Shown here: positions 12,041 through 24,642 of the stretch, piece after piece
Numbering within the stretch: the stretch's first letter is position 1
Layout: the number at the start of each line of letters is the position of its first letter
Assembly: GCA_000310025.1 (NCBI GenBank)
Contig: FN649749.1
Coordinates: forward strand, 2,530,912-2,594,911
From: Ectocarpus siliculosus
Taxonomy: Eukaryota > Sar > Phaeophyceae > Ectocarpales > Ectocarpaceae
DNA length: 64,000 nt
Reading direction: 5' to 3'
Position numbers and translations under genes: made by a program
Notes under the pieces: model-generated
Database searches by the model: none
What the model saw: only the letters and a program-made list of their open reading frames with translations
What the model was told of the DNA's origin: nothing

Positions 12041-14470
12041 TTTGGAAAAGTACAACAGCAGAGGATCTGCGTGCGGTCTAACTTTGCCGACCAAAACGAA
12101 AACAACAAAATGTGGTGGGTGTTCTGCTGACAGTGCAGCTTGTGTTTTTTTTTCTTGGTCCTCCCATCCTTGTGTGGAGGTGCGCAGAAAGTACATCCGT
12201 CCCTGTGTACGCGTGGTGATGGCGACGAGGTGGTTGCTGTCGTGCTTACGTGATGTTATGTTATGATGGTTCTCTGCTGTTGGGAGGACCTGTAGGGCGG
12301 CTGGAGTTCCATGTTTTGTTGTTCGGTGATGATGAGGATGGGAGGGGTACATTTTTTTTTTGTCGCGATGGACTGATCAACATAACGAAATTACTTCCAT
12401 GTAAATCGGACGGCACAGATTCGAGCGATGATGGTGATCTTCTCGCTCCCTCTGTTCTCCGCCTCTCGCTCTTATCTTCTAGTTCCTCTCAGCTGATCTG
12501 TCCTCACCTCCCTTTTGCTCTGATTTGCGCCATCTCGAAGCTAACGCGTTCTCTGTTCGCCGTGCTACCAGAGAGATCGTTTTGCGCGTGCTGCGCATGC
12601 ATGCAGAGGAACCCTACAATCACAGAAAAAGACTATGCACCGGTTCGAGGTGATCGCCCCACATATCGAACGGATGCATGTGTTCCAACGTTCTTAGTTC
12701 ATATGTTCTTGTTTTGATTCATGTCGCCAAAGTTTCGCTGCGAAAGATGTCTTGTCCGAGCGCAGCTCATCCATGTTTGTCAGCGTGCGCGTGATGCGTG
12801 AGAGGGATCGATAGCTCGCCGATCACAAACATAGACTAACACGGGGAGCCGGAAGACTTTATATTTGTTGTCATCCCCATTTTTCTGTAGACGTCGGTCC
12901 TTCCACCTTTCGGTACAATTCTGGATTCACCAGCCGTGGTCACACAGGGAGTGCCTGCTGTAGTTGCATTCTCTACGTTTCTGCGGTGGTTGCCTTGAAG
13001 GCCAGACAGTTGTTTTTTGCAAGGTTTCGCAAGCGTACCACGACGTCAAATCAGTCGCCGTTCGGCGCTGTCGATGCCGGAAAAACCACAACACAGCAGT
13101 CCCCCACGCAATCGATCTGCCAGCGCGAAATACTGAAACAGATTGTTCCACTCATAAAAACTACATGGAAATCTACATTGGACAGCAACAGTCAGCTCGG
13201 AGTACATAAAAACCGAGCATTTACATAGATTCTGATAACGAGAGTGATGTGATGTTGTGCCCTGAACAACTACGTGGCCGAAAACACGGGAACACCTTGG
13301 ACAAGCGAGACAAACAATCAGGTGCACGTGAAATACTCGAATACACCAAGGAGCCGACACCCCCGCATCGTCGACAAATACTTTCCTACCAATGGTTTGT
13401 CACAAGTACAAAGTACAGACGAGAGCCCTTTAGTACTCCCCCAGCCGAACAACGAAACTCCTATTTCATCAATTTTCCATCGGGGCGCGAACTGAGGCGT
13501 AAATTAATGATCTTAATAATTTTGCAAGACTACCTGTGCGCGGCCCCTTCGGGGAGCAACTCTGCCGCAGATTGCGGCTTCCCGGCGCATGGTCTCGAGG
13601 CACCGTAGTCCAGCACCTTTCTCCCAGAGAACTTACGCCTCCCCAGAACCAACGCCCCCCCTTATCACTTCACGCGGCGCGCTGTGTGGGCTGGCCAGCA
13701 ATACTTGCCGTCCAATGCTTACCGTCGACATTGCTTGTAGCTGGGTATCACTTGGAAAATGCGAACTCGGTGACCGCCGTTTTCTCCCTCTCAACACAGT
13801 CTCACCACACGGAAAAAAACTCGACTCAATAGCTCATCCGCTACTGTCGTAAAAACACACTACGCTATGTGTGGGTGAGAAACAATTGAGGGGCTAATCG
13901 CTGTGAAGTACTAGTTTTCTACTTACCTTCTAAACAGAGTTGGGAAGTAACGAGTTTCTCCATAGCGCAGCAGCCCAGCTGCGCGGCGTTGTTGGCCGGC
14001 CGTCGAAACAAACTGAGAAAAAGGCTACAACCCTTTGCTGTCCTGCAAGACATCCAACTTCAAACACTCCAAACTAGGTACTTCGACATACACACAGACG
14101 CATTTTGTGTTTTCAGCGGCACGCAGACCGACGTCTTTTCATTGGTCGCCCGGTTAGCGCGGTCGACGCTAATACTTAAGACCCCGCCCCACACGCAGGG
14201 CGTGTTCCAACAAAAACCTTGCCACGAGACAAATTACCATACAAGATGTGCAGATTCTAGCACAATTGTTAGTGAAACAGATCGAAACGTCTATTTAGCG
14301 CAAACGACGACACCACGCACACCTTTCCCCGTCCTGCACCATCACCATTCCCGGCGCGTACGCATAGCAGCAGCAGCAGCAGCAGCAGTAGCAGCGGTGC
14401 CGGCCGCAATACTGGTGGGCACAAATGTACAACAGTTAAAGGCACAGAAAGCCCGCAAAAAGCTGACGAA

Positions 14471-14735
14471 GAGCTGCAAAAAACAGTGAAAAAACGCACC
14501 AGTTCAAGCCGCGCACATTAAACATCGACAGACCATCGTCCGGCATTTCTAGACTGACATAGAGCTGCAAAAAACAGTGAAAAAACGCACCAGTTCAAGC
14601 CGCGCACATTAAACATCGACAGACCATCGTCCGGCATTTCTAGACTGACGTAGAGCTGCAAAAAACAGTGAAAAAACGCACTAGTTCAAGCCGCGCACAT
14701 TCAACATCGACAGACCATCGTGCGGCATTTCTAGC
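14471..14735. repeat. 91-bp minisatellite, three copies
   Basis: The unit starts gagctgcaaaaaacagtgaa and includes aacgcaccagttcaagccgc and catcgacagaccatcgt. Copies start at 14471, 14562 and 14653, exactly 91 bases apart, with only a few substitutions. No coding frame is kept through it. Confidence 0.9.
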
Positions 14736-15128
14736 CCCAAACACCGGGGCACGATGCTCGCACTACCATTCGCGCCAGACCACACCGACACCTTGACATC
14801 AGGGAAGAGATCGAGCGGGCTCTACATGAGGTGCTGCTACTGAGACCTCTCACTCACACCAGCGGACAAACTTCTGTTGCAGCAATAGGCATCGCCAAAT
14901 GTGCCCACTGGATCCCCTAACCAGAACCTATTTCCACAAAAAAACATCGTACATACATGCCACACCAAGCGGGATGCGCCTTTCCGGCACCACCCAGGCA
15001 AGCAGCACCCCGTATTTTTAAATCACAACTTCAACTACAAATACGGGTGCTGCGGGGTCCACTTTCCTTTTACTATGCGAACCTCTCTCTCGCACTCGAG
15101 GTGAAACAAACTGTACGCACCCACCATG

Positions 15129-18100
15129 TCAGCGGGGAACTGCCGCACCAACACCGCCACCTCCTTCGTTCCGCTTCTCCTCCGTTCTTCTGCGGAACGA
15201 GTTGTACCCCCCTCGGCAGAAATCATCGCGTCCCCCCTTGTCACTAGCTCTCAGCCCGAACCGTGCGCGGGCGCGATCCAGCCGCGCGGCGGACCTGTCC
15301 CGATTTCGCAGGTCGTCCTGCATGGCTTGGTAGACTCGGTAGCTCTTGGCGTAGTCGAACTTGCGGGCGAACAATGCGCCGCTGGACTGCGGCCCCAGAA
15401 GCAGCAGCAGCAGCAGCAGCAGGGCAAACAGACGCGCAGGGTCACGACGAACGTCAGAACCTTCAAGCACGGAGTGTCTCGTGGAAGACAGGGGGCTTTT
15501 TCACGCAGCGCCACCAACGCCTTTCTATGCATACAAGAACTCAGGACACACCAATCACGCTCATGTCCCCCCCCGCCACAACGACACATACGGCCACGAC
15601 TACCTCACCCCCCCCCCCCTCCCCCCTCCAAACAAGCGGCACCAGTAACACTTGCCATAATTTTGTCGACGCTAGCGATTGCCAGAGGCTCCGGGTGGAT
15701 GAGGATATGCCCGTTGGCATCGATCTTTCGGCCGTGGCTGTCCCTGTGGTGCTCGTTCCAGCTGGTGAAGCGAAAATTATCGCCATGTATTGGGAACACC
15801 TTGCCCTGCGATTGGGATCGGATCGGACACGCGGTGGTTCCACGGGAAACGCGGGCCTACGAGTTAGCACCGCATCGCAGTTTGGGCCTACGAGAATCAG
15901 AACTGGAGGCCCCATCGGCGATAGAAAACTAGCATCCCCCCTTGTTGTTCCGGGATGGCAACCAGACCTCGCGAGATCACAGCAGATCACAGCAGTAGAT
16001 AAGGTGTAGCCCTCCCCCCTCCCGTCGCTTGGTGATATGCAAGCCTGGTCCGGCGAGAACCCAGCGTGCTCGGTCCCGGCTTTGTAGGGATGCGAGGTCA
16101 ACTATCTAATCGTGGCATGTACGGCTATGAGTACCCCTCCTCGCCCCCGAGGTTTCGACCGAACTTTAGGTAGCAAGAAGCATGTCTGCTGGCACCCCAC
16201 TTCGCGGGCGGGCTCACCCCCCCCCCTCCCCCCTCCTCCCCTCACCTCTGGGTGGCACGCCAGGGTCTGGAAGTAGCTCTCGTCTGAGATGCGGTACCCC
16301 GTGAAGTACGCCGACAGGGTCCTCGCCACGTTGTCCGGCGACCACGACGCGTACTCGCAGAATGATCGGTGGAACGCTCCCCAGAACTCTCCCTTGTACA
16401 GCCGGAACCGCTGCGGGTACGCCCGCTGTATCCGCCCCAGCGTCTGCATCGCCACCGACGTGTGGTGATCCGCGCGCCGCTGCAGCCCCTGGTCTTCGGT
16501 GTATCCCTGACAGAGTAACGGGGGTTTCGGAGGAGGGGGGGTACTCATGTTTCGCATGCCTTAGCGGTAAGAGCATTGCCCACGCGTCCTCGAGAGGACG
16601 GAGCATTGTTCCCACAAGACCGATCACCGATGGCCAATCGTTCCTTCCTACTTTGCCAAAGGTGGCTCAAAAGTGTCTTCCCTAGTCCATCTATCCTATC
16701 GATACCACTTGCCTTTTCAAACCACTTCCTATTCCCCAGTACAGCCACCGTTTCGGAGAGGTACCGAAAGAGTCGGAGAGATGGCACCCCCGTGGTAGCG
16801 TTTTTGTATAGCGTATTTCTCCACAACCACACAACACGGGGGGGTACCACTGCCGAAAAGGGTAGTTTTGGAAACATCTCGTCGAGGGCTTTCCTGAGAG
16901 GTATCGGTTGGTGTTCGCACCCTCCTACTTGTGGAGAAATACGCTACAAACAAACGCTAACACGGGGGTGTCATCTCTCCGACTCTTACGGTACTCTTGT
17001 TTTGAGTGCCTTAGGGGTTCGACCGTTGACTATAATAGGCGTCCTCGAGAGATGATATGGGGGGGGGGGGGTCTCTACGGAATTTCTGAACCGCTGACGG
17101 GTCGTGAACTGCACCGCTGACTCCACAACGCTTCGGAAGACTGCCAGCAGCAGCAGCAGCAGCAGCAGCAGCCAGGATGGCATTCCGTATACATAAAAGC
17201 GGCCACGGCAATCGTGAAGTGAACGTTGCACTAACACTCCCCCCCGCCCTCCACTTTGAGTGACGCGCACAGAAATCGTGTCACCTGCCACCGTTTCTCG
17301 AAGCCAGTCATAAGCTCCCCGTCCATGAAGCTAACCCCGGCGTCGGCGTGCTCCCCCAAGAACAGGGTCATTTCGTCCTGTTTGTAGTGAAAAATTGGCA
17401 GTTGGAGTTGTTTTCAATGAAAAAAAGTGTGGAGTCGGCAGGCAAAAGAAAGGAGTCCCGTGAGAAGGTGGGTGGGTGTAGTTGGATTCAGTGTGATAAC
17501 GTGCGCTTTACTTAAAACACACACAAAGAAGAAACACTCCGAGGGAGAGGTCGAAGGAGGTGCATGTATCCGTCAAAATGCAAGTCAGCGCTGGTGAACT
17601 TTGGGCTCCTCATCGTATCGTCTTTCCACTGAGGCGTTCGGTAGCACGAGAGACTAGCGTTGAAGTCGAGACGCGCTCTTCTGTAACATGCAAGCATGTT
17701 CAATCCAATCGCGCCCCACAGCGTTTCTGTGTGTTCACAAATAAAATCATTGGCCGTCAAGCAAGCCTAGTAAGGGCAAGACAGGGCTCTTCACAACAAC
17801 GTCGGTTGTCACCGCCCCTACGGTACTTCACGACCGGCAGTTAACCCGAAGGCAACTGCAAAGCGAGCAAATACCGCGGCAGCAGCAGAGAAACACACCA
17901 GACGCAGAGAAGAGGGTTTCGAATGAGCATTCCCGAAAACAAAATGAGCCTAGGAAATAGAGTCTGATGGGCCATTCCACTCCCCGCGCTCAACGATGCT
18001 AGATGGACCACGACAACACTCCTCCTACCTGGGTCACAACCGGGAAGTCAGAGGTGCTGAGGTTGATGAAGTAGTCCCACCCCTCGTCCCACAGCAGCGC

Positions 18101-19339
18101 CGCCGCGATTCCGTACAAGCAAGCCAGCGTTATGGAAAACCCGCCCCACGAGACGATGCCCGCAGGCTCCAGCAGCCTGCCGTTCGGAGGCCGGCCGTCT
18201 GCGGCGGGAAAATTAGCCCTGACCACCTCCCTAATCTTCTCCGTCTGACCGATCGTTGTTGATCAAGGGATTGAAAATGTTGTTGAATAGCGGCGACGGG
18301 TAAGTGAGGGGAGGAGGTATTCGGTGAGGGTTGCAGCATGGGGGGGGCTGTTTGGTGGTCGTTTATCGGTGTTGCAGGGCGGTAGCTTGAGATGGCCTAC
18401 AGCAGCAAGAGTTTTTTGCACGGCAGGGTTCCTACGTGTACGGCTGTAGATGCCCCCGATGCCCTCAAACCTACAGCAGCAGCGGAAAATTACTGTAAGA
18501 TTCCGATGTTCGTCGAGTATTTATGAAGGAATAATAAAAACACACACAGAAAGACTACCCATTCGAGATATACCGTTCGTGCCGTGTGTGTTTTCGCCCC
18601 ATCCGCACAAGTACAAAATACCAACGTTTTGTCGAGTACTCTTGTGCTGTGTTGTTGCCCCATTCACTACGGGAGCCAGTCTATAGTTGTACACCTTTCG
18701 GCATAACCCCGCAGCAGCCGGGTCGCTCGCACAGCAGGAGGACGGGGCCCGTAAGCAGAACAAAGGGGGGTTGAGTCTCATGGTTGAAGCTTGCCCTGCA
18801 CACGACAATCTCTCGTTTTCCTTGCGGGGCGCCAGGTCGAAACTCAACTCAACTCTCCACCCGTACCGATGCGACTATTTTTCACTCTGTGAGCATGCTG
18901 ATTGGGCGCGTGTGCCTTTGACTCCTCTCTGCCTGCACACACACACCTGCTCTCGCGGGGCTTTCGCGTCAACGTGCACAAGGTAGATGTTGTCCGGGTG
19001 GTAGATCTCGGGCAGAAGGACGCTCAGCTTGGCGATGTCGTCCCCCGAGGACATGATCAGAAAAGCCAGCCGCGCTCTCCGCTCGCCACGGCCATCGCGA
19101 GCACCCTGATCGAAGAGACCGCGATGTTGGCTGCTGCTGTTGACTTCTCCAATCTCCTTCTTGCCGTCGCCAAAGGCTGATGATCCGGAAGCAGTACGGT
19201 GTGACGCGACGCTTCGATCAACACTCGTGAAAGAGAGGCTTCTTTTGACATTCCAGCTACCCTGTAGAGTAACTCCAGCGAATACAAGAAGTGCAGCCAG
19301 CAAACCTACCACCACCATAAAACGTTGGGAACAGAACAT
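15129..19339 (-). CDS. GT14-type glycosyltransferase (core-2/I-branching / xylosyltransferase family), type II membrane protein
   Basis: Exons in order: 19339-18947, 18244-18029, 17377-17285, 16506-16246, 15805-15650 and 15386-15129, all joining at phase 0 into 458 residues. Residues ~8-25 (MVVVGLLAALLVFAGVTL) form one signal anchor, typical of Golgi type II glycosyltransferases. Family signatures follow in order: ARLAFLIMSS and IYLVHVDAKAP (~residues 90-130), WDYFINLSTSDFPVVTQ (exon 2), RLYKGEFWGAFHRSFCEYA and YFTGYRISDESYFQTLACHP (exon 4), GDNFRFTSW (exon 5) and SGALFARKFD (exon 6). This order matches plant-type GT14 proteins and metazoan xylosyltransferases. The product probably transfers a sugar from a nucleotide sugar in the Golgi; acceptor and donor cannot be told from sequence. 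The donor after exon 5 (AAGT/gttact) is weak, but phase and family alignment support it. Intron 5 ends in a (CTG)n tract that serves as its pyrimidine-rich region. Confidence 0.87.
16036..16130 (-). repeat. Dispersed ~110-bp repeat (copy in GT14 intron 4)
   Basis: Read on the minus strand, it matches 58668-58786 (+): tacatgccacgattaga, then gttgacctcgcatccctaca, then a GC-rich middle and caggct(t/a)gca and catcaccaagc. A shorter related piece lies at about 5365-5396. It has no coding capacity. The partial A-box-like start could make it tRNA-derived, but this is not shown. Confidence 0.6.
16764..16991. repeat. Fold-back element: 61-bp inverted arms
   Basis: The left arm 16764-16824 (ccgaaagagtcggagagatg ... 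gcgtatttctccac) is the reverse complement, with a few changes, of 16931-16991 (gtggagaaatacgctacaaa ... tctctccgactcttacgg). About 106 bases separate the arms, and the whole lies between exons 3 and 4 of the GT14 gene. Related arms occur at 55710-56032. The size and structure are like a MITE or hairpin element; no target-site duplication was identified. Confidence 0.75.
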
Positions 19340-22300
19340 CTCGTTGAGGCGCCGGGTGCCTAGTGAGAGCCAGCCCTAATAAGCGGCAACGGCAGCAACG
19401 CTGCAACGACCACCCAACATCCAACAATCCAACACTGATTCACGGAACCCCAAGGTTCGGTTCGCTGAAGAGCTGGTTCGGGTACCGCTTGGGGAGGCGT
19501 TGTCATGGTGTCGTTAGATTTGCGCTGGGCCTCGCGGCCTCGCCCGTCAGGTGCGCCGAAGTCGTGCTCAGGCTCGCTAAAAAAAAAGTGGGCTCAGACA
19601 AAATATAAAGCATTTACCCAAGAATTTACCTGACGTACATACTGGCGTGGCTCTCTCCGGGTTCTGCCGGGAGCTGCGTTAATTTATGTAATAGGAAACT
19701 AAGTACAAACACAGAATACAGGTAGACTAGTAGTCTACTGCTGTAGGAGCAATCAGGTAACGACACCATGAGCAGTCTCACAGGCAAACACCTGATAGAA
19801 ACACCTTCCCAGGAAGCAAGTCAGGCATCAGGCATCTTGAGAGGGGTGACAAAGGGGGTCCTCAGCGAGCAGTCATACATATACTGATTGGGCCCGAGGG
19901 CTGATGTCATGGGTCTCTGTCCATTGGTTTGCGAATTCCGTATACCAAACCGTGTTCTGCTCCGCCCTTCCGCCTCGCCGAATGGCCCCTAGACTAGAGA
20001 AGGTGTGGAAAACAGGTGGAATGCTCATCACGTGACACCATCACCCCGGCAAGCTTCGAACCCACTGTAACTAAGAGCTGCGTAGAGATTATCCAGTGAA
20101 GGTGTTCAATGTAGTACGTGGGGGCCAGAAGAACAGCATAGACTACAATAGACTATTGGGCAATTTTGCATTCAAGAAGGAGGCTGTAGAGACAGCCAAA
20201 GATGCCTAAAAGTCTACCTAGTCGTTTGGAGCCGGGTTAATGCTCGCTAGAATGACCCATGCACACTGTAGTGCACGCCGCTTACGCGGGCAAGAAATGC
20301 GTCGCGGCACAATTATCGTGGCTTCGCGTTCAGGAACCCCAAATCATTCAGCGACATGTGGGGTGCAAAGTCAAAGTCGGGCAGATTTATGCAGTGTGCA
20401 TCCAACCAACCCCCTACGCCATGCAATGTTTTCCTGATACGATGGACGCCGGCATGTTCTTGTCCATGGACAACGCCCGACGGCACGCCACATTACTACA
20501 GATAGGGCGGGGTAATGAGCCGCAGGGTAGCCGACTCAATACCGTGCAGTAGATATTGGCGTGCGAGGGGCGCGACAGGTGCTTGAAAGTGGGCTATGCG
20601 GCGCGAAAACCAGCCGAAACGGTGTTCGTTGCCTTTTTCGCTCACCTCGCCACCGCCCTTTCCGAGACTTGCGCAGCACGTCTATTTGTCCTAGCGCATC
20701 GAGCCGCGGCCAGCATGGGGCTGTATCTTGCTCGGTTGCGGAGAACGCCGTGATGAAAAAAGGGGTGACCAAAGCGGCGCCTCCGCGCCTCTGACTTGGG
20801 GGGGTAGACTTATTTTTACTTTTTCGCTCGCGAGGTGACACGCTCGCCGTGCTGGCGAGGGCTGCGAACCTCGTCGTCGTGGCGTTGTTGAGCTCGGAGA
20901 ATTCAGCTGTGGATAAGAAGAAGAGCAAAAAGGCAGACACGCTAAAGACGCTAAAGGGATGCCGGTGAAGACAGAAGCAAGACAACATGCTTGCGTTTGG
21001 CACCGGTGTCGCCTCGATTGAAATTCCTTGGAAACGGTCTCGAGGTTAAGGTCGCGCGAAGGCACAGCCGCGATTTCGTGCTCGCGGCTGTCGCGAGCTG
21101 GGAGACATCGGCCGCATCAAGGAAGACACGGTCAAGATTTCTTACGGTTACTTTTTCCCGCAGCAGGGAAACCAATCCAATGCAGGATTGGAATGAACCA
21201 CAAGGCGTTCGTTTCGCCATGAATGAATTCGACGCGAAGGCCCACCAGCAGCAATAGCAGGCAGGGCAGACGGCTTTGCGAAGACACTTAGTAGCGCGTC
21301 GCAAGTACTTGCAACCTGAACCGATCTCGGGCAACCATCCCGACAACACACAGCAGTAGACCCTCACGCCCTCGGCGGTTTCTCCCTATGGCAGGTGCGC
21401 CCTGGACTCAGAAAGGTGTATGTAACGTTGTGTGTGTCAGATCTCACCGCTCTGCCGTTTGATTGAGCAGTCCGTTAGACCCATTAAACATCAGTAAACA
21501 CTCGCCAGGTTACACATTGCGCATAACTATGGCCACGGCGCACAGATAGAACAAATGTAGGCTCGACCCCTCCTGGTTTTCATAGCTGGCCTCGGATCAG
21601 CGCCCCAGCGGTGATGCGTTTTTGTTTTTTGCTGGTGTTGCGTCTCTGTCTATCTGTTTTTTCCCCTGGCTTGAATCGCGCGCGCGTCAGATCTCCGGTT
21701 TTGTGTTCCCCCGTGCATGTGGGAATACCCGGGGACAGGGTGAGGAATCTCCGACGAATTTGGGCACAAAAATCTGTGACGCACGGCCATCTCTGCTGGA
21801 GCACGACCAAAACGGTGTGACGAAGAACGCGCTATGTTTCTTCTTCCTCAGAAGTGAACAGATCGTCAATCGTTGTCGTATGGGTCTTGGTTGGGTCCCA
21901 AAGGCGGGTTGTTTAGGCTTTCCGAATTCAAATCTTGAACCCCTGCAGCGCTATTGGAACAGATCGATAGTTCGAGCCACTTTTCCTTCAGGAAAAAATG
22001 GCGGCTTCGCCGCTCTACGGCTCATCATCACAGGCATACACCAGTACCATAGCTGTGACAATTCGCATGTCATGATCCGTGCAGTACAGTAGTCCAGAGT
22101 GCTTACTACAATGAAAATTTGCCTGAGGCTTGACCTTTTCGCGCAAAGCTTGTGATCTGCCAGGAAAAAAAATCTGGAATAGCAACGTACACCGCTATTT
22201 GCTCTTCGAGTCTCAATGTTGTGGTTTTTCTACACCTACAGATGACTGGTGCTCTTGACTTTCGCGATACTTGTAGTACATACCGTGCTGCACACAACAC

Positions 22301-23003
22301 TCTAGACCGCAGTGCTGTCGACCAGCGTACATTTGTAAGCTCCCGCGTATGCCTAACACAATCCTAACACAATCTTCTTGAAACCACGACGGCTCCCTGG
22401 AGGGAATACATGGCAACACCGATGACACCACCTGTACAGTTTGTACCACCAGGAGAAACCTGGTCAGGTCAGACCCTACAGGAAGTGGACAAGAGAATAG
22501 GAACGCGTGGATACATCACTTCTATTGCCTACAATCCTTGTATGGCAAACGCAACAAAATAACGATGACTCTTGGCAAAAGCGTCCTGTTCAATCCAGAA
22601 AGCAGCGGCAGCCGAGTTTAGAGGTCGCACAATCTTGATACTGTATACCCATCTTCACGCAGGCTATCTCTTCTTGCAGTACCTGCAAGACGGGAAGGTA
22701 TTGCGAGAGCGTTGCGACAATTAAGAAAACGTGAGTCCACAGGCAGCCCTGACAAAGCCATTGTGAACATCACAACGAATTCCCACAGGGACGACCAACC
22801 GGGGCCGTCGGCTACCCTTCCCTTCAACTAAGCCGCAATAGTGAAGAACTCATTGTGGTTGAGTCTCGGGGCCACGATGACGGCAGAACATTAGGCATCT
22901 AACCGAATGGCGTGTGAGGTCGTGGGAACCCATGTGTGGAAATTTTATGCATCCATCGCAGTCTGTTCGCACCAGTCAGCACTAAATCTGACCGGCGATA
23001 ATC
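19340..23003. other. Intergenic region, no supported gene
   Basis: This lies between the 5' end of the GT14 gene and the 3' end of the ankyrin gene. A minus-strand frame at 21003-20536 has a hydrophobic stretch near its N terminus (VFSVSAFLLFFLSTAEF) that could be a signal sequence, but nothing else is recognisable. A plus-strand stretch near 22381-22560 stays open without a known domain. A palindromic motif copy is at 19721-19746. Confidence 0.5.
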
Positions 23004-24642
23004 CTACGCGGAGCGATCAGTATGCGGCTCGAGAGGGCCTTGTGGCCTCTTTGTAAACGGGGAAAGTTGGCTTAAGGTGTGTAACAACAATCTCGCATCC
23101 CACCGCAGGGCGGAAAGAACGACGGTGGTGCCGACGACAGAGAGGATGACCAGGCCAATAATTCCGGTGCTTTCTCGGACAAAATTATATATATGAGGCA
23201 CGATGTTCTTTGGCATACGATGGCATACGCTCACTGTCGGCACGCAATGACACACCATCGAGCAAACAACTATGTTGATTCGTAAACTCCAGCGGGTCTT
23301 CGCGGAAAACAGGCAACGGTGAAATGAAAAAAGGTCCTTGTCCACGTGACATGACCTCGAAACAAAGGGACAACCCCCCAAGGGCACCAAGTCACCTTGA
23401 AAAGCGCGCCGAGAAGAACTGGTTGCCCGTGGGTCGGAAGATGCGGACATCTAACGTGGCCCTTCCTCCTTTCATGGAACAAACCGTCCCCGAAGCAGCG
23501 GGAGCTTCAGAAGACTCGGCTGCCCACGCCCACGACCGTGCCCGGAACGCCGGCCCTCGCTCAAGCAGCCGACACACGGCTGCCGAAGTATCTGGGTTCT
23601 TCTTATTGGCCGGTAGGGCTGCTCCAACACAGCAGCTTGCGCCCTTGTCAAGTCCGTTGGCTGTGCCTTCGTCTGCGCCTGCTTGGAGGAGAATGCTTGC
23701 CGCAACGAGAGACTCGCAGGCAGCGGCGAGATGAAGCGCGGGGGTGCCGTCCGTGTGTCGGAGTCTGGCCCACTTCACCCGCTTCTGTTCTCCCTCAACG
23801 TCAAGAAGCATCTGGAGGATTCTCGGGAAGCGCTTCAGAATCGAGCGCCTTAACGCGTAAGACATCGCGAGCTCGCCTCCGACCGCCTGTACTCCTCGGT
23901 CAAGCAGGACGCGGACAACCTGCTCGTGGCCCAATTCCACGGCAATCAGAAGCGAGCCGATTCCGTTGGCGAACAGAGAGGGGTTGTCACGCGCCCCTGC
24001 AGACAGCAAACACGACACGGCGACCTCCATCCCCTCGGATGCAGCATAGCAGAGCGCGGTTACGCCCTTCTTGTTCGGCAAGTTCACCGTCGAAGGTGCC
24101 CGTGACAGGAGCAGTCCCAGCAAGTCGGGTGCATTGAAGGTCGCCGCGACATGCAACGCAGTCTCCCCTTTCAGGTCCGCTACCCTCGGATCAGCGCCTG
24201 CGTCGAACAATTCTCGCACCGCCGTCAAAACGTAATTTTTCGCGCGGAAATATTTCAGACACGTCATCATGAGGGGAGTGCAGCCCTTGCCGTCGGCGAG
24301 GTTGGGGTCGGCGCCAGCGAGCAGAAGAAGCCGGAGGGCGTCGAGGTTTTCGCCTGCTAATGCACCGTGCAACGGTGTGGTGCCCCCCTCGAACGGTAAG
24401 TTACCGGTGAAGCCATCCGCAAACTTGTCCAGGGAAGAAGTTCCGTCGAGATCTGCGCCATTGTCGATGAGAAGTTTAAGGATGTCTATTCGACCTCTGT
24501 TGGCGGCAAGAAAAAGGGGGGAAGTAGCTGCCTCGCTAGTACCATCGGCATTCGCGCCGGCTTTGAGCATTTCAATGGCGCCCTGAAGGCTCCCCTTTTC
24601 GACGTGGTGAAGAAGCCGGAGCTCTTTACTGTATTTGGTCAT
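23004..24642 (-). CDS. Ankyrin-repeat protein with C-terminal transmembrane segment
   Basis: Exons 24642-23396 and 23169-23004 join at phase 2 (TTTTCAAG/gtgact ... gagaaag/CACC) into 470 residues. From about residue 8 to 360 there are roughly nine ankyrin units. Clear helix-turn-helix cores are SPLFLAANRGRIDILKLLID, TTPLHGALAGENLDALRLLL, GETALHVAATFNAPDLLGLL, VTALCYAASEGMEVAVSCLL and TPALHLAAACESLVAASILL. The second exon adds a probable single membrane span (GIIGLVILSVVGTTVVLSAL) and a short basic tail, so the repeats should face the cytosol if it is tail-anchored. Ankyrin repeats bind partner proteins; no catalytic domain is present. The start ATG gives a charged N-terminal helix that leads straight into the first repeat. 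Open frames on the opposite strand are shadows of this GC-rich exon. Confidence 0.85.

Larger units (their letters stand above)
11598..15128. other. Convergent intergenic region with CAG tracts and a 91-bp tandem array
   Basis: This region separates the 3' ends of RPN10 (+) and the GT14 gene (-). It holds (CAG)n tracts at 11704-11730, 12003-12039 (about twelve units) and 14369-14394, and the 91-bp array at 14471-14735. Open frames at 12250-12717 (+) and 13989-14489 (+) have no recognisable domain and read like repeats and UTR, so I do not call them genes. Confidence 0.6.

Noticed and set aside
23397-24137. Plus-strand 246-codon frame over the ankyrin gene
   Set aside because: It is antisense to ankyrin repeats that are clear on the minus strand; the repeats themselves keep the opposite frame open.
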